A stretch of 64,000 nucleotides of DNA from Sanderia malayensis (lineage: Eukaryota > Cnidaria > Scyphozoa > Semaeostomeae > Pelagiidae). Positions 25,533 through 37,541 of this stretch are shown here, piece by piece (position 1 is the first letter of the stretch; each line of letters opens with the position of its first letter). The position numbers were made by a program, and so were the translations under genes. The DNA is taken from positions 1-64,000 of the forward strand of contig RQOL01000210.1 in assembly GCA_013076295.1 (NCBI GenBank). Direction: 5' to 3'. The notes under the pieces are model-generated. The model worked only from the letters and a program-made list of their open reading frames with translations, was not told the origin of the DNA and made no database searches.

Positions 25533-27197
25533 ATGTACGGAAAGTGAGTATACTTTGCTGTTGTAAAAGCTGTTGTAGAATCATGCAGTGAAATAACATG
25601 CAACTCTTGAAAACTCTTATTCAATCACCCCTGGTCATTGTTGATACAAGAAACACATATGAATCATACCAACTAACCTGGAGATCTGATGTTGCAATGC
25701 TTTAATCCTATCATATTCTTTTGAATAACTAGGTTTGCCAACAGTCCCTGAAATTGAGAAAAATATTGGTCATAATCGTTTTTGACAATAGTTCTGTTGC
25801 CACAATTCAAAGGTAAGCCCAACCTATATATGTTATGTAATGCTTGTCTTCTTGAAAATGTTATTAGAAATGGCATTTGTTATTAGTAACAATTAGTAGA
25901 TGAAGTGCAAGATAATTTCATTTTTTGCATTTTATATATCTGACAAATTTGCTCAAGATACTGTAAACAGTGCAAGACAAAATCAATTTTCTTTATTCTA
26001 GGACACTTCAAGGCCTTCATGCAACTGATTGCATATTTTGGTGTGTCTCGTTGGATTCAAGTGAATTTAACAAAGGTGTTTACTAAAATTAATCACATTC
26101 CTGAGAGTAGTGTTTCAATAAACATCAATAAATGCCTGTAATTGGCCTAAAAATGTGTCAAAATTTAACTTTTCAGTGTTACAACAATTTGGTGGGGACC
26201 ATGCTGTTCAACTTATAATATCATTACCAACAGTAGAAAACACTTTGATATGCTTAGAAAAGATTCACATTACAGGTAATTAAGATGATTTGGTAATTAA
26301 GGGTAGGAGCTGTCTTTGATAAAATTTTTAGAGACTGTAACTGGGTTCTTAGATAATATGCAGCGTCAAAACCAAATTGAAAGTGGCTTGGCCAGAGCAA
26401 AAGATACGCTGGAGACCGTGGAAAGAAGGTTGGTAAACAGCTCAGAAATGTTATTATTGAATTGCAGCATGATCAAATATTGCCTATCATTACTATGAGA
26501 AAATAATTTAAGTGTCATAACAGCAGGTTTCAAAACTAGAAATTTTGAACTTACAATTGCTCAAAAATGACAAGACATGAATACAAAATATTTTTAAACA
26601 CAATGTCTTTCAAGTTGAATGTTATATGGTAAAGATTGGCAAAATTTGTTCATAAGGTGCCTTTCCTAGCAAAATATTTTGTTTAGGGGTAGGGGGTTAC
26701 TTTTTTGGACAACCCTATATATTGGAATGATTGGATATCTCTTTAAAATGCAAGTTAATCCAACATATTTTCATGCAACAGATTTGTCTTCACTTTCTAG
26801 ATTTGATGAGAGTTACCTAACATGCAGTGGATGTCAAAGCACTCAGGTACATTTAATGCCAAACATCATAACTCATTAATCTTGCATCAAACGAATTCAG
26901 AAGATCTAGGTCATAGAAATGTCTAATGTAATGTATGACAAAGCTTATTATGCATTATGGTTACATTATAAATAATTCTAGCACAACAGCTACTCTCACT
27001 TCATTAAATCAAAAATTCAAGATAACAACTTACATTTATACCCCTTTTTCTAGATATCAAACATGAACTGCTCAATTGCTTGTCAAACATCTGAACAAAG
27101 AACGGCGTCGCAAGAAGCAAGTAAAATGTGTTTGATACTCTTCCTTGTAGCCAGCCAATTTGCCCTGGCACATGGCACGCATGGCATTGGCGGTTGA
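25533..27197 (+). CDS. G2: six-exon gene for a ~156-aa protein of unknown function
   Basis: Exons 25,533-25,543, 26,002-26,075, 26,177-26,275, 26,332-26,428, 26,801-26,846 and 27,054-27,197 join to 471 nt, exactly in frame with a TGA stop. The first exon is only ATG plus eight bases before GTGAGT and is the weakest part; translation could start elsewhere. Contents: GLHATDCIFWCVSLDSSEF, a hydrophobic-rich FGGDHAVQLIISLPTVENTL, then an amphipathic helix ETVTGFLDNMQRQNQIESGL with coiled-coil character. A Cys-containing segment SYLTCSGCQSTQ follows, and the tail MCLILFLVASQFALAHG could be a C-terminal membrane anchor. A possible AATAAA lies near 27,285. It sits 80 bp downstream of the G1 stop on the same strand and is duplicated intact in the right arm. 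No family recognised. Confidence 0.55.
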
Positions 27198-27780
27198 TAA
27201 TAGATTTCACCAGGCAAACCGAACCGAGGTTCGCCTTGCGTAAAGTTCTCGCCACGCAGAGGCCGATTATCTGTACCATGTACGAAAATAAAGTCGTCGT
27301 AAAAAGACACGACAAAAAATTTATGAGCAGACCTTGCAGAGCTATATTTCATTAATATATCATTAAAAATTTATTATCTCATCCAGAGGGTAAAAAACAG
27401 ATGTACATGTACAGCACTTTGTTTCGTTTTCAGAAATTCATTTTTTTTGAGAAAGAAAGAAAATGGGACCACCAAGATTTTGTGACCAAACGGTGTAGGA
27501 CTATATTTTAAGAATATGAAGTTAAAGATTTATTATCTTTACCAGGAAAGAAAAAGTTGATGTATTTACAACGCACTTTGTCGTCGCGGTCTAAATAGTT
27601 TAAACAAAATTAGGCCCTTCTGAGATCTAAGTTTTTTACAAGAAACACAACGGTAAAGATTCAAAGTTTCCTGTGTGTGTGTGCCCTTCTCGGCGTTTTC
27701 ACTTCTGTTTATGTTATTTTCGCTATGTTTATTTGTGCAGATCTGTAAACCTACAAAATAACCACCATCACAGTTTTTCA

Positions 27781-29627
27781 ATGATGAGCCAAGGCCAGCC
27801 AAGGACTAGCACAGTAACGTTAATGTTATCACTTCTCGACAATGAAACGATGCCATCTGTCGGTCGATTACGAAAAATGTGTAATGTTCGCCGAGGGACG
27901 AACGAAAAATCAAACTCACAAACCAAGAGCTCTAACTCACTCAGAACTAACTCAGAGCTCAGAACTAAACTCCTTTTTATTCTAAAGAATCACCCCCAAG
28001 TCGGTCTTAAAAAAATTTCAATGAATATCGGTTAAACTAATGCTCACCCCTCCCCTATTCAAATAGCTTGGTGTGCGCCCTTGGCCACAATGCTATCACA
28101 TGCGACATATTGCGACCAAACATGAGCCTTTTCTTGCAGGAAAAGGTGACGTCACTCAGCTGCTTGTCAGACTGTGGAACGCGAATTAGCCACAGGTCAG
28201 GTAAGGTTCTATTGCAAGGTCATATCTATAGCGGAGTAACATTTGCAAACATGTTGCAACTACTACCGATAAATTGTATCTCAATTTGACAAAATGCAAA
28301 TACTTCATCGATCTTCTAAAAACGATGTTTTGTTATTACATAGCCATTGCACCCGAGTTTAATCTCCGTGGCTTGTCAAGCATCTGGTCGAAAACTTTCT
28401 ACTTCCGAGGTGAGCTTCCATTAAGCATCAGGCCAGTGTTTTGACGCACCGTGTTCACCGTGCAGGACAACACTTAAAGCCCCTAAATACTTGAGCCCGA
28501 ATAATTTAAAGAGTGGAATTCTCAACTTGGGTCAAATTGAACAAGAGGAAACCAATAAAAAGAGGGCCATACAATGGCCCGTTACGGCACTGATTGAAGT
28601 TCTTGCTGCGTGTAATAGTCATATTTAAATTTATTCAATATTCATTATTCTATCAGCACGATTATCAGTAGCATAATGATTTACCCTTTGAAAAATAGGT
28701 TGCTGTTGAAACGGACCGCGAAGAAATTGCTACGCCCAGAAGTATGGCAGCTGTGCGTAATGTATTCAGCACCACGTAATTCAAACGTAATTCAATTGAG
28801 TGTAAGATAAAGAGTAGTACTCTTTATCTTACACTCTTACGCTCTTTGAACTTTGTACTCTTAGAGTACAAAGTTCAAAGAGCCTCATTGCCTCATGTCC
28901 TATAAAATATCTTCTACCAGGTTCTTCGGCAAGTCAGGAAAGCAAAAGTCCCTGCGCAACCCGACCACGGTGGCATCAAGGTATCTGCACGGGGAAGAAA
29001 TGGAGTCACTTCCAAGATTTTCCTCGAAGGCACCACTTTTCAGGTAGCAGTAGTTAACAGTTAATTTACGACAACAGCCACAAAATGCAATAATTTACGA
29101 ATATTCTTTTTATAAGTGATGTATTTAGCAAGAAGTCCTTAGCAATAATGAGTTTCATAAGTGTCCAATTATTATAGGGAATGTACGACTATATTGGAAG
29201 CAAGGATGATCAACCATTATATTTCCAGCTGGTAACATTTGATGGGAAAATTGTACATAAAACTGAAAGAATTTTCCACCCAGTTGTACTGAATATTAAA
29301 GAGTCGGTAAGAAAATAAAGCATTTCAAGGCTACTTATTTTCATTATGAAAGATGTTGTTTTCAACAATTAATGTAACAAATTCATTTAGATTTTCCAGG
29401 AAAGTGACGAATACAAAGAAATTAGCCAGTTTTTTGAAGAAACGGTATGTAAACTCTTTGAATTTGTCAAAGATATATGTATTACTTGCAAATTGCAGGG
29501 GTCTGCAAAAAATATCACTCCGCTGACACATGAAAACATTTATGTTGTTTTTAAGGACATATTCCTGGGAGATGGCATCAATGATGGACGCGGCAGCGAA
29601 AGCAATGAAAATTGTGAGGAAACATGA
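27781..29627 (+). CDS. G3: multi-exon gene, unknown function, frameshifted in this arm
   Basis: Phase-0 exons 28,140-28,200, 28,344-28,409, 28,699-28,761, 28,921-29,043, 29,178-29,306, 29,400-29,444 and 29,499-29,627 (TGA) make a regular series. A 5' exon from the ATG at 27,781 (MMSQGQPRTSTVTLML) is likely, but its donor is uncertain (a weak site at 27,999 would keep frame). The body encodes VLRQVRKAKVP, KVSARGRNGVTSKIFLEGTT, GMYDYIGSKDDQPLYFQLVT and KNITPLTHENIYVVFKDIF, a compact soluble-looking domain of about 130 residues, and an acidic end. In this arm exon 28,140-28,200 is 61 nt; the right-arm exon is 63 nt and open, so the left copy has lost two bases and shifts frame. Function unknown; about 278 aa if intact. 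Confidence 0.6.
28798..28836. repeat. Perfect 39-bp palindrome (hairpin 1)
   Basis: Two 19-base arms, GAGTGTAAGATAAAGAGTA and its exact inverse, around a single G, in the G3 intron before exon 28,921. It lies four bases from hairpin 2. Confidence 0.95.
28841..28883. repeat. Perfect 43-bp palindrome (hairpin 2)
   Basis: Two 21-base arms beginning GCTCTTTGAACTTTGTACTC around one base. It ends about 37 bases before the acceptor of the next G3 exon. Both hairpins are also intact in the right arm. Confidence 0.95.
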
Positions 29628-30839
29628 CACTCCTACAAAGTTTTCTGCAGAGACGCCAGAGACGCGCCAGGCGCTCTCCCTACCATTTTGTTACGGGGTG
29701 TAAAAGTGACCTTTCAGTGAAAGCAACCAAATTTAATAATACTAATAACTTCCAATTATAACATTATTTTCACTTTGCTATTCGAATTAAGGATCAAGTC
29801 AAGAGATAAAAACTAACGTAATACAACATGATCAATATTTTTGGAAATATTTTTGACAGCATATTTAGTCGATTTAAGGGGCGTAATCACAAATGTTTTC
29901 CAGGGATAACCATTACAATAGGTCTTTGCTTCTTAGCGGGCCACTTACTCTACCAACGTTCTGGCGTCTTATGTTTTTTTATTATTGTCACTTTGGTTTC
30001 ATTTCGTTCTTCTTAAATTTATGTTCATTCTTTTAATTAATGGAATAAAATGAAACAGAGCTATTATTATTAAGATGAGATTAGACAGAACTGTTATTTT
30101 TTTTTAAGGCTCGACCTCAAGCCGAAGTGTATCAGAGCAGGTTATTCTGATTCTTGTGATATTTTATTCTATAAAAATGTGAAATACCTAATAAGACAAT
30201 TGTCCTCGAACAGAGAGTCATCTATTGACACAAATAATTATTTTCTAGGAAAAAGTACCAATCTCGTTATCGGTGGTCATAATCGTGGAATTATTAATCA
30301 TTAATCTTTATGCATGGTCATGGTTGTGGAACTATTTCAGAATGTCTGCTTCCGTATAATTGAGACTGTATCCATATTTTGCAATAGCTTTTCTAAATGT
30401 TAGGGATTTTGTTTTGTATTTTTAACAGAGAACTCAACAAATATATATCACAGTAGATATTTTGTTGTTGTAACATCAAGCGAAATGCATTTTTCAAATT
30501 AATGAAGGTACTAACATACTACCACGAGACAAGAATATTTAAGAACAAAAATCCTTCATCATTACTACACACGGCATTCCTTCTGCTTTAGTTTTTGACT
30601 CGCGACGCGCATGCACAAGCGAGTAGATGTTGGTGATGGGGGAAAATGTTGTGTTCTGTGTCTGAGATCTGTGTTCTGTGTTTCTGTCTACCTGCCCATC
30701 ATTTTTGTTTTGGAAAATGAAGGTTTTTTAACTTTGATTCTCAACAAACGGTCTGTACAACTGTTGAAGGTGCTGATTTCAATATGCAGTTAATGTTTCC
30801 GTGCGTTAGCGTGATCCATCTTCATAGCTTCATCCATTA
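29628..30839. other. Intergenic DNA inside left arm
   Basis: No exon series, repeat or RNA recognised. Open frames conserved between arms here (for example 29,331-29,630 on the minus strand) are conserved only because the arms are near-identical. Confidence 0.4.
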
Positions 30840-31060
30840 CACGTTATTTTCTTTTATAAGAAACCTGGCTCAAGGCCTAGTAGTAAAAGTTTCTTAATTT
30901 TTAGCCACATTTTAGTTCTAAAAGTTTCTTAAAAGTTTCTTAATTTAATTAACAAAAGTTGCAGTGAAAAGGAAGAAAAAACCTTGATGTGGCAAAACAT
31001 TAGTATAAAAACAAATAAAAATCGCCAATGCGAAAACATCAGCGGATTAAAAATAAATCA
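30840..31060 (-). mobile_element. Partial copy of the TTATAAGAAACC TIR element
   Basis: Starts after TA with CACGTTATTTTCTTTTATAAG and continues AAACCTGGCTCAAGGCCTAG, matching in reverse the right part of the element at 21,156-21,551, including the inner CGCCAATGCGAAAAC region. The second TIR was not found, so it is truncated or diverged. Confidence 0.6.
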
Positions 31061-32373
31061 ATCGAATGCTTCCCATAAAAGATATACCAATGAACTATTT
31101 ATTATATTTAATATTGCATTCAACTTCAAAAGCACACAGAGGCTTGCAACAAACTATAGATGCTTACAAACATTTCTCTCAATACAAACACAATGAATGG
31201 GCGCTAATTAGAGGAAATAAGGTATTTCAAAATTTGTAATTTCACTTGTGTCCCGGGGTGGTTTTCTGATAATGTTTCCTATACTAGACGTGAGGTACGG
31301 CACTCAGTATATCGGTAAAGCTTTGGTGCTGCTAAGGTCAGTGACTTCGTGAAGACTTTCAGCAGAGAAAAATACAGGTTTTGCCATCTTTATTTGATGG
31401 TGGGTTGCCGTACCCTCTCTACCAAACCATTTAGTTCTTGGGCGGCAGTACGCACTGTACCTTACTCTTCTCTTCTTCTAGCTGTATCCTACCTTACCCC
31501 CAATTTATTCGAAATTCGAGTCACTTTAATTTCTGCAATACTATCAATTATTTACGACTTCATCTCCATCTCCACCTTCTGTCATCGTGTATAACTGATG
31601 GTTCACATCCCATCCCAGGCTGTTATTTTCGGTGCCACTCAGTTTCCCTTTGGTACTGGCTATGGCCATCTTTCCTTTGGTTTTAGCACCTTTTGCCATG
31701 ACAAGATAATGTTCAGTGAGCAAGCAAGTTCATTACTTCACCTTTAATTAACTTTGTTACAGCAGCCTCGCTATGGTGGCATTTCTCATTAGCCAGCGAG
31801 TACTTTATATCTTACATTTCTTCTGCTTAATTTACTTTAATCTCTTTTAATGCCCTTTACAACATTCATTTTAAAATGCAATAATATGTCTTCACATACT
31901 TTTCTGAAGGGTCTCATAACACTTGAACAATAAGTAAATAATTAAGTGACAACCACATCCAGCAACCGTAGTTTGTGGAAAAACAATTGTTTAAAAACAA
32001 AACGTCGACTCAATTGGTTAATTGGCCAACATAGGTAAATATAACATTTACGTAAATTACCTTTTACAACAGATAAATCTGAGAGAATTAGCAATTACGC
32101 CAAGATTTCATATCGTCTTTTTTTCAACACAGCAGTGCTAAACAACAATATAAATTTTAAACTAAAGAATCAAATAAATTATAACGAACCAACGAGATGT
32201 TGTATTTCTTTCCTTAAAAAACCTTGTTCACTTATACAATTACCCAAAACTTTGATATAGTGAGCCTTTAAGCATTTATCAAACCCGAATTTCCGCCAAA
32301 ATAATTTAAACATGTTTTAATGTTTGAGTTATTTTGTCATTTTATATTTTGTTATAGTTTTTTTTTTCTCAAA
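31061..32373. other. Intergenic DNA up to the gap
   Basis: AT-rich, no exons, RNA genes or repeats recognised. Confidence 0.4.
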
Positions 32374-32473
32374 NNNNNNNNNNNNNNNNNNNNNNNNNNN
32401 NNNNNNNNNNNNNNNNNNNNNNNNNNNNNNNNNNNNNNNNNNNNNNNNNNNNNNNNNNNNNNNNNNNNNNNNN
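32374..32473. other. 100-base assembly gap
   Basis: Exactly 100 N, the conventional placeholder for a gap of unknown size. The left inverted arm ends at its first base. Confidence 1.
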
Positions 32474-32705
32474 TTTTCTTCATAGCAACAGAACGAACAG
32501 AAAAAACAACGCAACGTGACCAGTGTAAGAAAACGCAACGCAACAGGAGTCAACCGTGAATCACAGGTGAACCAAAAAAGACAACAGCCGTCTTTCTTAG
32601 CAACAGGGATTTCTTTGAGTGAGAAAGCTCAACAGAAAAACAACGCAACAGAAAACGCAACAGAAAAAACAACGCAACAGAAAATAATCAACGCAACGGA
32701 ATTTT
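32474..32705. repeat. CAACG/CAACAGAAAA-rich low-complexity tract
   Basis: Irregular repeats of AACGCAACAG and GCAACAGAAAA beginning at the gap edge. Open frames across it are repeat-driven. Repetitiveness here may be why the assembly broke. Confidence 0.75.
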
Positions 32706-33724
32706 TGGTTCTCTATAAGAAACCCATTGGCTTTGTTTTTTATTGTTCATTTGTTGGATTTTAGTTTTTTGCTAGTTCTTATTTATTATATGTCTTTGTT
32801 ATTATTAATTAGGCCCATAGAAGGTGATCTTTTCATAACAAAGCCTGCTTGATTTTCCTTATAACATTGTTTTTATTTCTTATTATGTATGATGGAAACC
32901 TACACACACTATGATAATTTAGCAATTTAGCAGTAATAATGTGATTTTATCTCTAATTTACCTCCTTATAGATACAGGGCTTTGTCATTGTAAAATGCCT
33001 TCTTTGTTTGATACTCTGTTTTTATTTATGCAATCCAGCTACCAGATAACATGTAAGTCTTTTAGAATTTTTACCCAACATAGACATGTTTATCTAATTT
33101 ATGTACGACTTTGCTTACAGGTCTATTTTCATTGCAAAGAACTAGAGTTCACGAGAAAATACAAAAAAAGGAGAACATTCTTCAAAACTGCAATTGATAT
33201 ATCAATGAAATTGTTTATCACCCTCAGATACATTCAATACTAGAAAACTTTTCATAACTTATTTCAGAGAAAATGGATAGAAATAACTCATAGAATAATA
33301 ATAAAGCATGTAATGCACAAATGTTCATATATATATAAGGAAGAGATTGATGGCATTTGCATTCATTTAAAAACACTTTTGAAAGAAGTTACAAAAAGCA
33401 GAACAAGTAATTTTCCCAGGTGAAAAATATGCTGCACACTTTCTTTACTCTTTAACCATTCTTTTTGCTGCAGATATGCTGCCTTGCAGTGTGCATAGTT
33501 TTGACAACACTTGATAATACATTTCTACAATACATAATACATATGACCCAATTGTATTCCCTATAATTCTTCCCAGAAAACATTTACAAATTCCTTTAGA
33601 TTTTGGTTAATAGAAAGTATTATCAAACTTCACTTTCTGCATATACATACTAAACATAACAACAGGGAAAATACCTCTTTGATTATTACAATTGATTATA
33701 TTTGATTTCCACTATGAGTAAGGT
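32706..33724. other. Intergenic, nothing recognised
   Basis: AT-rich stretch without supported features; the 100-residue open frame at 32,941-33,243 has no family signature. Confidence 0.4.
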
Positions 33725-33965
33725 GATTGGGATGGCGGAATGGTTAGGTTGCTCAACCCTTGTTCAAAGGGGGGTGGGTTCAGACCTGTCATATAGTGTG
33801 AGGAGAGAATTTGCCAGCTCTCTGTAATTCTAGGCAAAAAGGCAAAAGGAATCATTAGGTGTGGTCACATCGAGAGGAAGGACCAGGGCTGCACTGCTTC
33901 CATTAGTCTAGCTATTCAGTGGGCCCTTGTGCTTAGCATATAAACCAATACCTTACAAAGATAGT
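33725..33965 (+). mobile_element. tRNA-derived SINE
   Basis: A tRNA-like head has an A-box match TGGCGGAATGGT (33,733-33,744) and a B-box match GGTTCAGACC (33,777-33,786) at tRNA-like spacing, followed by a non-tRNA body with CACATCGAGAGGAAGGACC and GTGGGCCCTTGTGCTTAGC. There is no functional tRNA fold (no proper acceptor pairing seen), so it is a SINE rather than a tRNA gene. The 3' end is approximate. Confidence 0.6.
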
Positions 33966-35129
33966 AAGCATATTTCCCTATCAATCCATCAATGAAAATA
34001 ACCATGGCTGCAAATGCTTCCTATGTAAAGTAACAAAAAGAGAGCTTTAGTATTAAAGCTTCTTTCATTTTCAATTAACATTGATAAGAGTCAATTTCCT
34101 GGTTGTGTTACAAAAATAAATAGCATAAACAGTGTGTTACAGAACATATAGTGTGTTGTGAAAGTCTTACCATGGGATACTACCATTAATATGTCAAGTA
34201 GAAATCTGAAATCTTCTTAACTATATTGAAGGAAGGTCGCTATGTACAACTTCTTTCAACTTTAGCTACTCGGTGGTAATTCAACGTAGTTCTCATCTAA
34301 AATTGGAAGAACTTATAATGATAAACAGATTACACATCAAATGGGAAAAAAGATACTTCACCTGTAGCCAAGCCAAACTGGAAAATATATACTCAACTAA
34401 TCAGAACTGTTAAAACACCATGCCATATCTTACCTTTGTGGAAGATCAAGTTGTTTCAACTTCGCTTACATTCAGCAGCGTCATGTCAGGAACTTACACA
34501 TAACACAATCAGCCTTAAAGGTTCGTAACAAATAGGCCATCTACAGGCTTTCTTTGCGTCTGTTATGATAACAAAACATCATTTCATCTTATTCGAAAGT
34601 TTCACATCGAGACTCTTTTAAAGATTCGAAGAACAGGCCTTCGTAAAAGGTACTTCTCTCAACAATATAAAGAAACCTGCTTTAGACAACAATATTGTTC
34701 ACAACACAGACAAAACAGATCAACTCTGGCAGTCGAAGGAAGGTCGGAAGCCTGACGATTCCGAATAATATGGTGTGGCTCCGACCACCAATAACTGCTT
34801 TGACCTGGCTTGGCTCCGGCCCGGAGCAAAGACAGGTCACTTCATGCTGTATTTGTTACATCATTGCCAAGTTATGTCTTTTTTCCCAAATCTGATGTGC
34901 ACATTGTCTAAAATTATTGAATACAAAAAGTAAAGCGGAATAGAGCCCTCTGTAAACAAACAACGTTCTGCTGGAAGGTAAAATGCACTTGCCGAGCGAA
35001 AAAACAACAGTTTTACACTGGCTTTCAGTGCCGTAACCGAGACTATAAAAACAAAATACAACAAGAGGTTTTCGAAAACAAACCCAATGATTTACAATAA
35101 AACAATAAGAAGATATCCTCACAAATCAA
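33966..35129. other. Intergenic, nothing recognised
   Basis: No exon, RNA or repeat identified. Confidence 0.4.
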
Positions 35130-37110
35130 AAGTTGAGGTATAAAAAAGGCCATAGAAAACAGTCACGTGTTGAAATGTAGCAATGTTTCATAATCAATAT
35201 ACACAACGCATTGAACTCGAACTGCAGGAATATACAACGAAAACGAACTGAGCAAACTCACAAGCTCTAAAGCACCAGTAATGACGTACATAAGGCTTTA
35301 TCCTTGTAGCTGAAAACTCTGCAACAGTAATTCAGTCAAGTTGGAAGGAAGGGTGCAAAACTATGCATGAAACAGTCATGTGCATATCGGTCATAAAACG
35401 TAACTCCGTGTTGAAATGAGGCAATGTTTCATAATCAATATACACAACTGCATTGAACTCGAACTGTAGGAATATACAACGAAAACGAACTGAACAAAAA
35501 CTCACAAGCTCTAAAGCCCCAGTAATGACGTAATGAAGCTTTATCCTTGTAACTGAAAACTGTGCAAGAGTAATTCAATCAAGTTACAAGGAAGGGTGGA
35601 AAGCTATGCATAAAACAGTCATGCGCATTTCGGTCATAAAACGTAACTCCGTGTTGAAATGAAGCAATGTTTCATAATCAATATACACAACTGCATTGAA
35701 CTCGAACTGTAGAAATATACAACGAAAACGAACTGAACAAACTCACAAGCTCTAAAGCCCCAGTAATGGCGTACATAAGGCTTTATCCTTGTGGCTAAAA
35801 ACTCTGCAAGAGTAATTCAGTCAAGTTGGAAGGAAGGGCAGAAAACTATGCATAAAACAGTCATGTGCATATCGGTCATAAAACGTAACTCCGTGTTGAA
35901 ATGTAGCAATGTTTCATAATCAATATACACAACGCATTGAACTCGAACTGCAGGAATATACAACGAAAACGAACTGAGCAAACTCACAAGCTCTAAAGCC
36001 CCAGTAATGACGTACATAAGGCTTTATCCTTGTAGCTGAAAACTCTGCAACAGTAATTCAGTCAAGTTGGAAGGAAGGGTGCAAAACTATGCATAAAACA
36101 GTCATGTGCATATCGGTCATAAAACGTAACTCCGTGTTGAAATGAGGCAATGTTTCATAATCAATATACACAACTGCATTGAACTCGAACTGTAGGAATA
36201 TACAACGAAAACGAACTGAACAAACTCACAAGCTCTAAAGCCCCAGTAATGACGTAATGAGGCTTTATCCTTGTAGCTAAAAACAGTGCAAGAGTAATTC
36301 AGTCAAGTTACAAGGAATGGTGGAAAACTATGCATAAAACAGTCATGTGCATATCGGTCATAAAACGTAACTCCGTGTTGAAGTGAAGCAATGTTTCACA
36401 AACAATAAACACAACTGTATTAAACCTAAACTGTACGGATATACAAGAAAAACGACCTGAACAAACTCACAAGCTCTAAAGCCCCAGTAATAACGTAATG
36501 AGGCTTTATCCTTGTAGCTAAAAACTCTGCAAGAGTAACTCAGTCAAGTTGCAAGGAAGGCTGGAAAACTATGCATAAAACAGTCATGTGCATATCGGTC
36601 ATAAAACGTAACTCCGTGTTGAAGTGAAGCAATGTTTCGCAATCAATAAACACAACTGTGTTGAACTGTGCTTTTCAAAATATAAAACAACATACCAAAG
36701 CAAAGGAACGGCCTCTAAAGCCCCATCAACGAACATAGACAAGGTTTTATAGCTGTAACTTAAAAATATGCATGGCTTCCTAAGTGAAGCGAAAAACAAA
36801 GATAGAAACTTAAATATCAAACAGTCTTCTGCATATGTATGATACAACATTACTCTCCGCTTCATTGCAGTATTGTTTCATTGTACTTAAGCAAAACTCC
36901 TTTCTACTAATCTACTAAAATTATAGCAGGGCATACCAAGTTTAACTGGCAGGTTATAAAGCCCACTTAAAAAGAATACAGGAAGACTTATGGCCTTGAC
37001 TAAAAAAGCTGTAGGAGTAACTAAGTGAAGTTAACAATAAATACAAACATTAAAATATCAATAATACATGGGGCGGTGCTTGTCATCAAATGTTACTCCA
37101 TGCTGTACTT
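35130..37110 (-). repeat. Tandem array, ~242-bp unit, decaying to the right
   Basis: The landmark CGTAACTCCGTGTTGAA recurs at about 35,398, 35,641, 35,884, 36,127, 36,368 and 36,607 (spacings 243, 243, 243, 241, 239). A partial unit lies to the left and two clearly degenerate units to the right (about 36,660-36,880 and 36,930-37,110). Other unit words are CTCACAAGCTCTAAAGCCCC and AAACAGTCATGTGCATATCG. Open frames on the minus strand recur with the unit but carry no protein signature. Orientation is nominal. Confidence 0.9.
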
Positions 37111-37297
37111 ATGTTGTGACTGAGGGTCAAAGAATGTAACTGTGTTAAAAGGTGTCTTGTTGTCTGTGTTATGGTGCTTTGTGTAATATACTGCAACTGT
37201 ACTACAGCTAAGTATCTTGCTTTAAAACATATAGCTCAGGTTTTATGCATTTAACTGGCTATACTGGATGACAAGTTAGTAATTCATGACCTTTGTA

Positions 37298-37541
37298 CAG
37301 TGGCGTGGATAGAGGACGATCAGGGGCAAAAAAACCCCCTGTAGAGCTAAACTGCCATTTTTCTGGAAAATTGCTGATCTTGTCGGAAAATAAATATCTT
37401 CTGTTTATGTTCAGTTCTAGCTAATTTCCTTGTCTTATATTCATAGGTTCATAGTCTTGAAGAAACAGAAATGTGTAATAAACTTTTGTCGGAAAATCTG
37501 AATTTTTCGTCCCCTCTATAAAATTTTATATCTACGCCATT
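37298..37541 (+). mobile_element. MITE family C copy 1 (TIR CAGTGGCGTAGATA-like)
   Basis: Left end CAGTGGCGTGGATAGA pairs with right end TATCTACGCCATTG. The body contains GTAGAGCTAAACTGCC and ATAAATATCTTCTGTTT. The second copy (39,275-39,473) keeps the body and right end only. No coding region; target duplication unclear. Confidence 0.65.

Larger units (their letters stand above)
23353..32373 (+). repeat. Left arm of ~9-kb near-identical inverted duplication
   Basis: Every position p here pairs with about 87,353 minus p on the other strand in 54,969-64,000; the sum drifts only from 87,353 to 87,345 over 9 kb, so indels are few. The true outer limit lies beyond the window (the right arm is cut at 64,000). 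The inner limit coincides exactly with the N gap. Differences include small indels around 27,690-28,150, 30,250 and 31,660. Confidence 0.95.

Noticed and set aside
29331..29630. 99-residue minus-strand frame conserved in both arms
   Set aside because: It overlaps three supported G3 exons on the other strand, and conservation reflects the near identity of the arms.
32320..32559. Frames running across the N gap
   Set aside because: They contain unknown sequence of unknown length and a low-complexity tract.
33725..33800. A functional tRNA gene
   Set aside because: A and B boxes are present, but acceptor and anticodon arms do not pair convincingly and a SINE body follows.
35130..37110. A CRISPR-like array
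   Set aside because: Units of 242 bp are contiguous tandem repeats without spacers in eukaryotic intergenic DNA.
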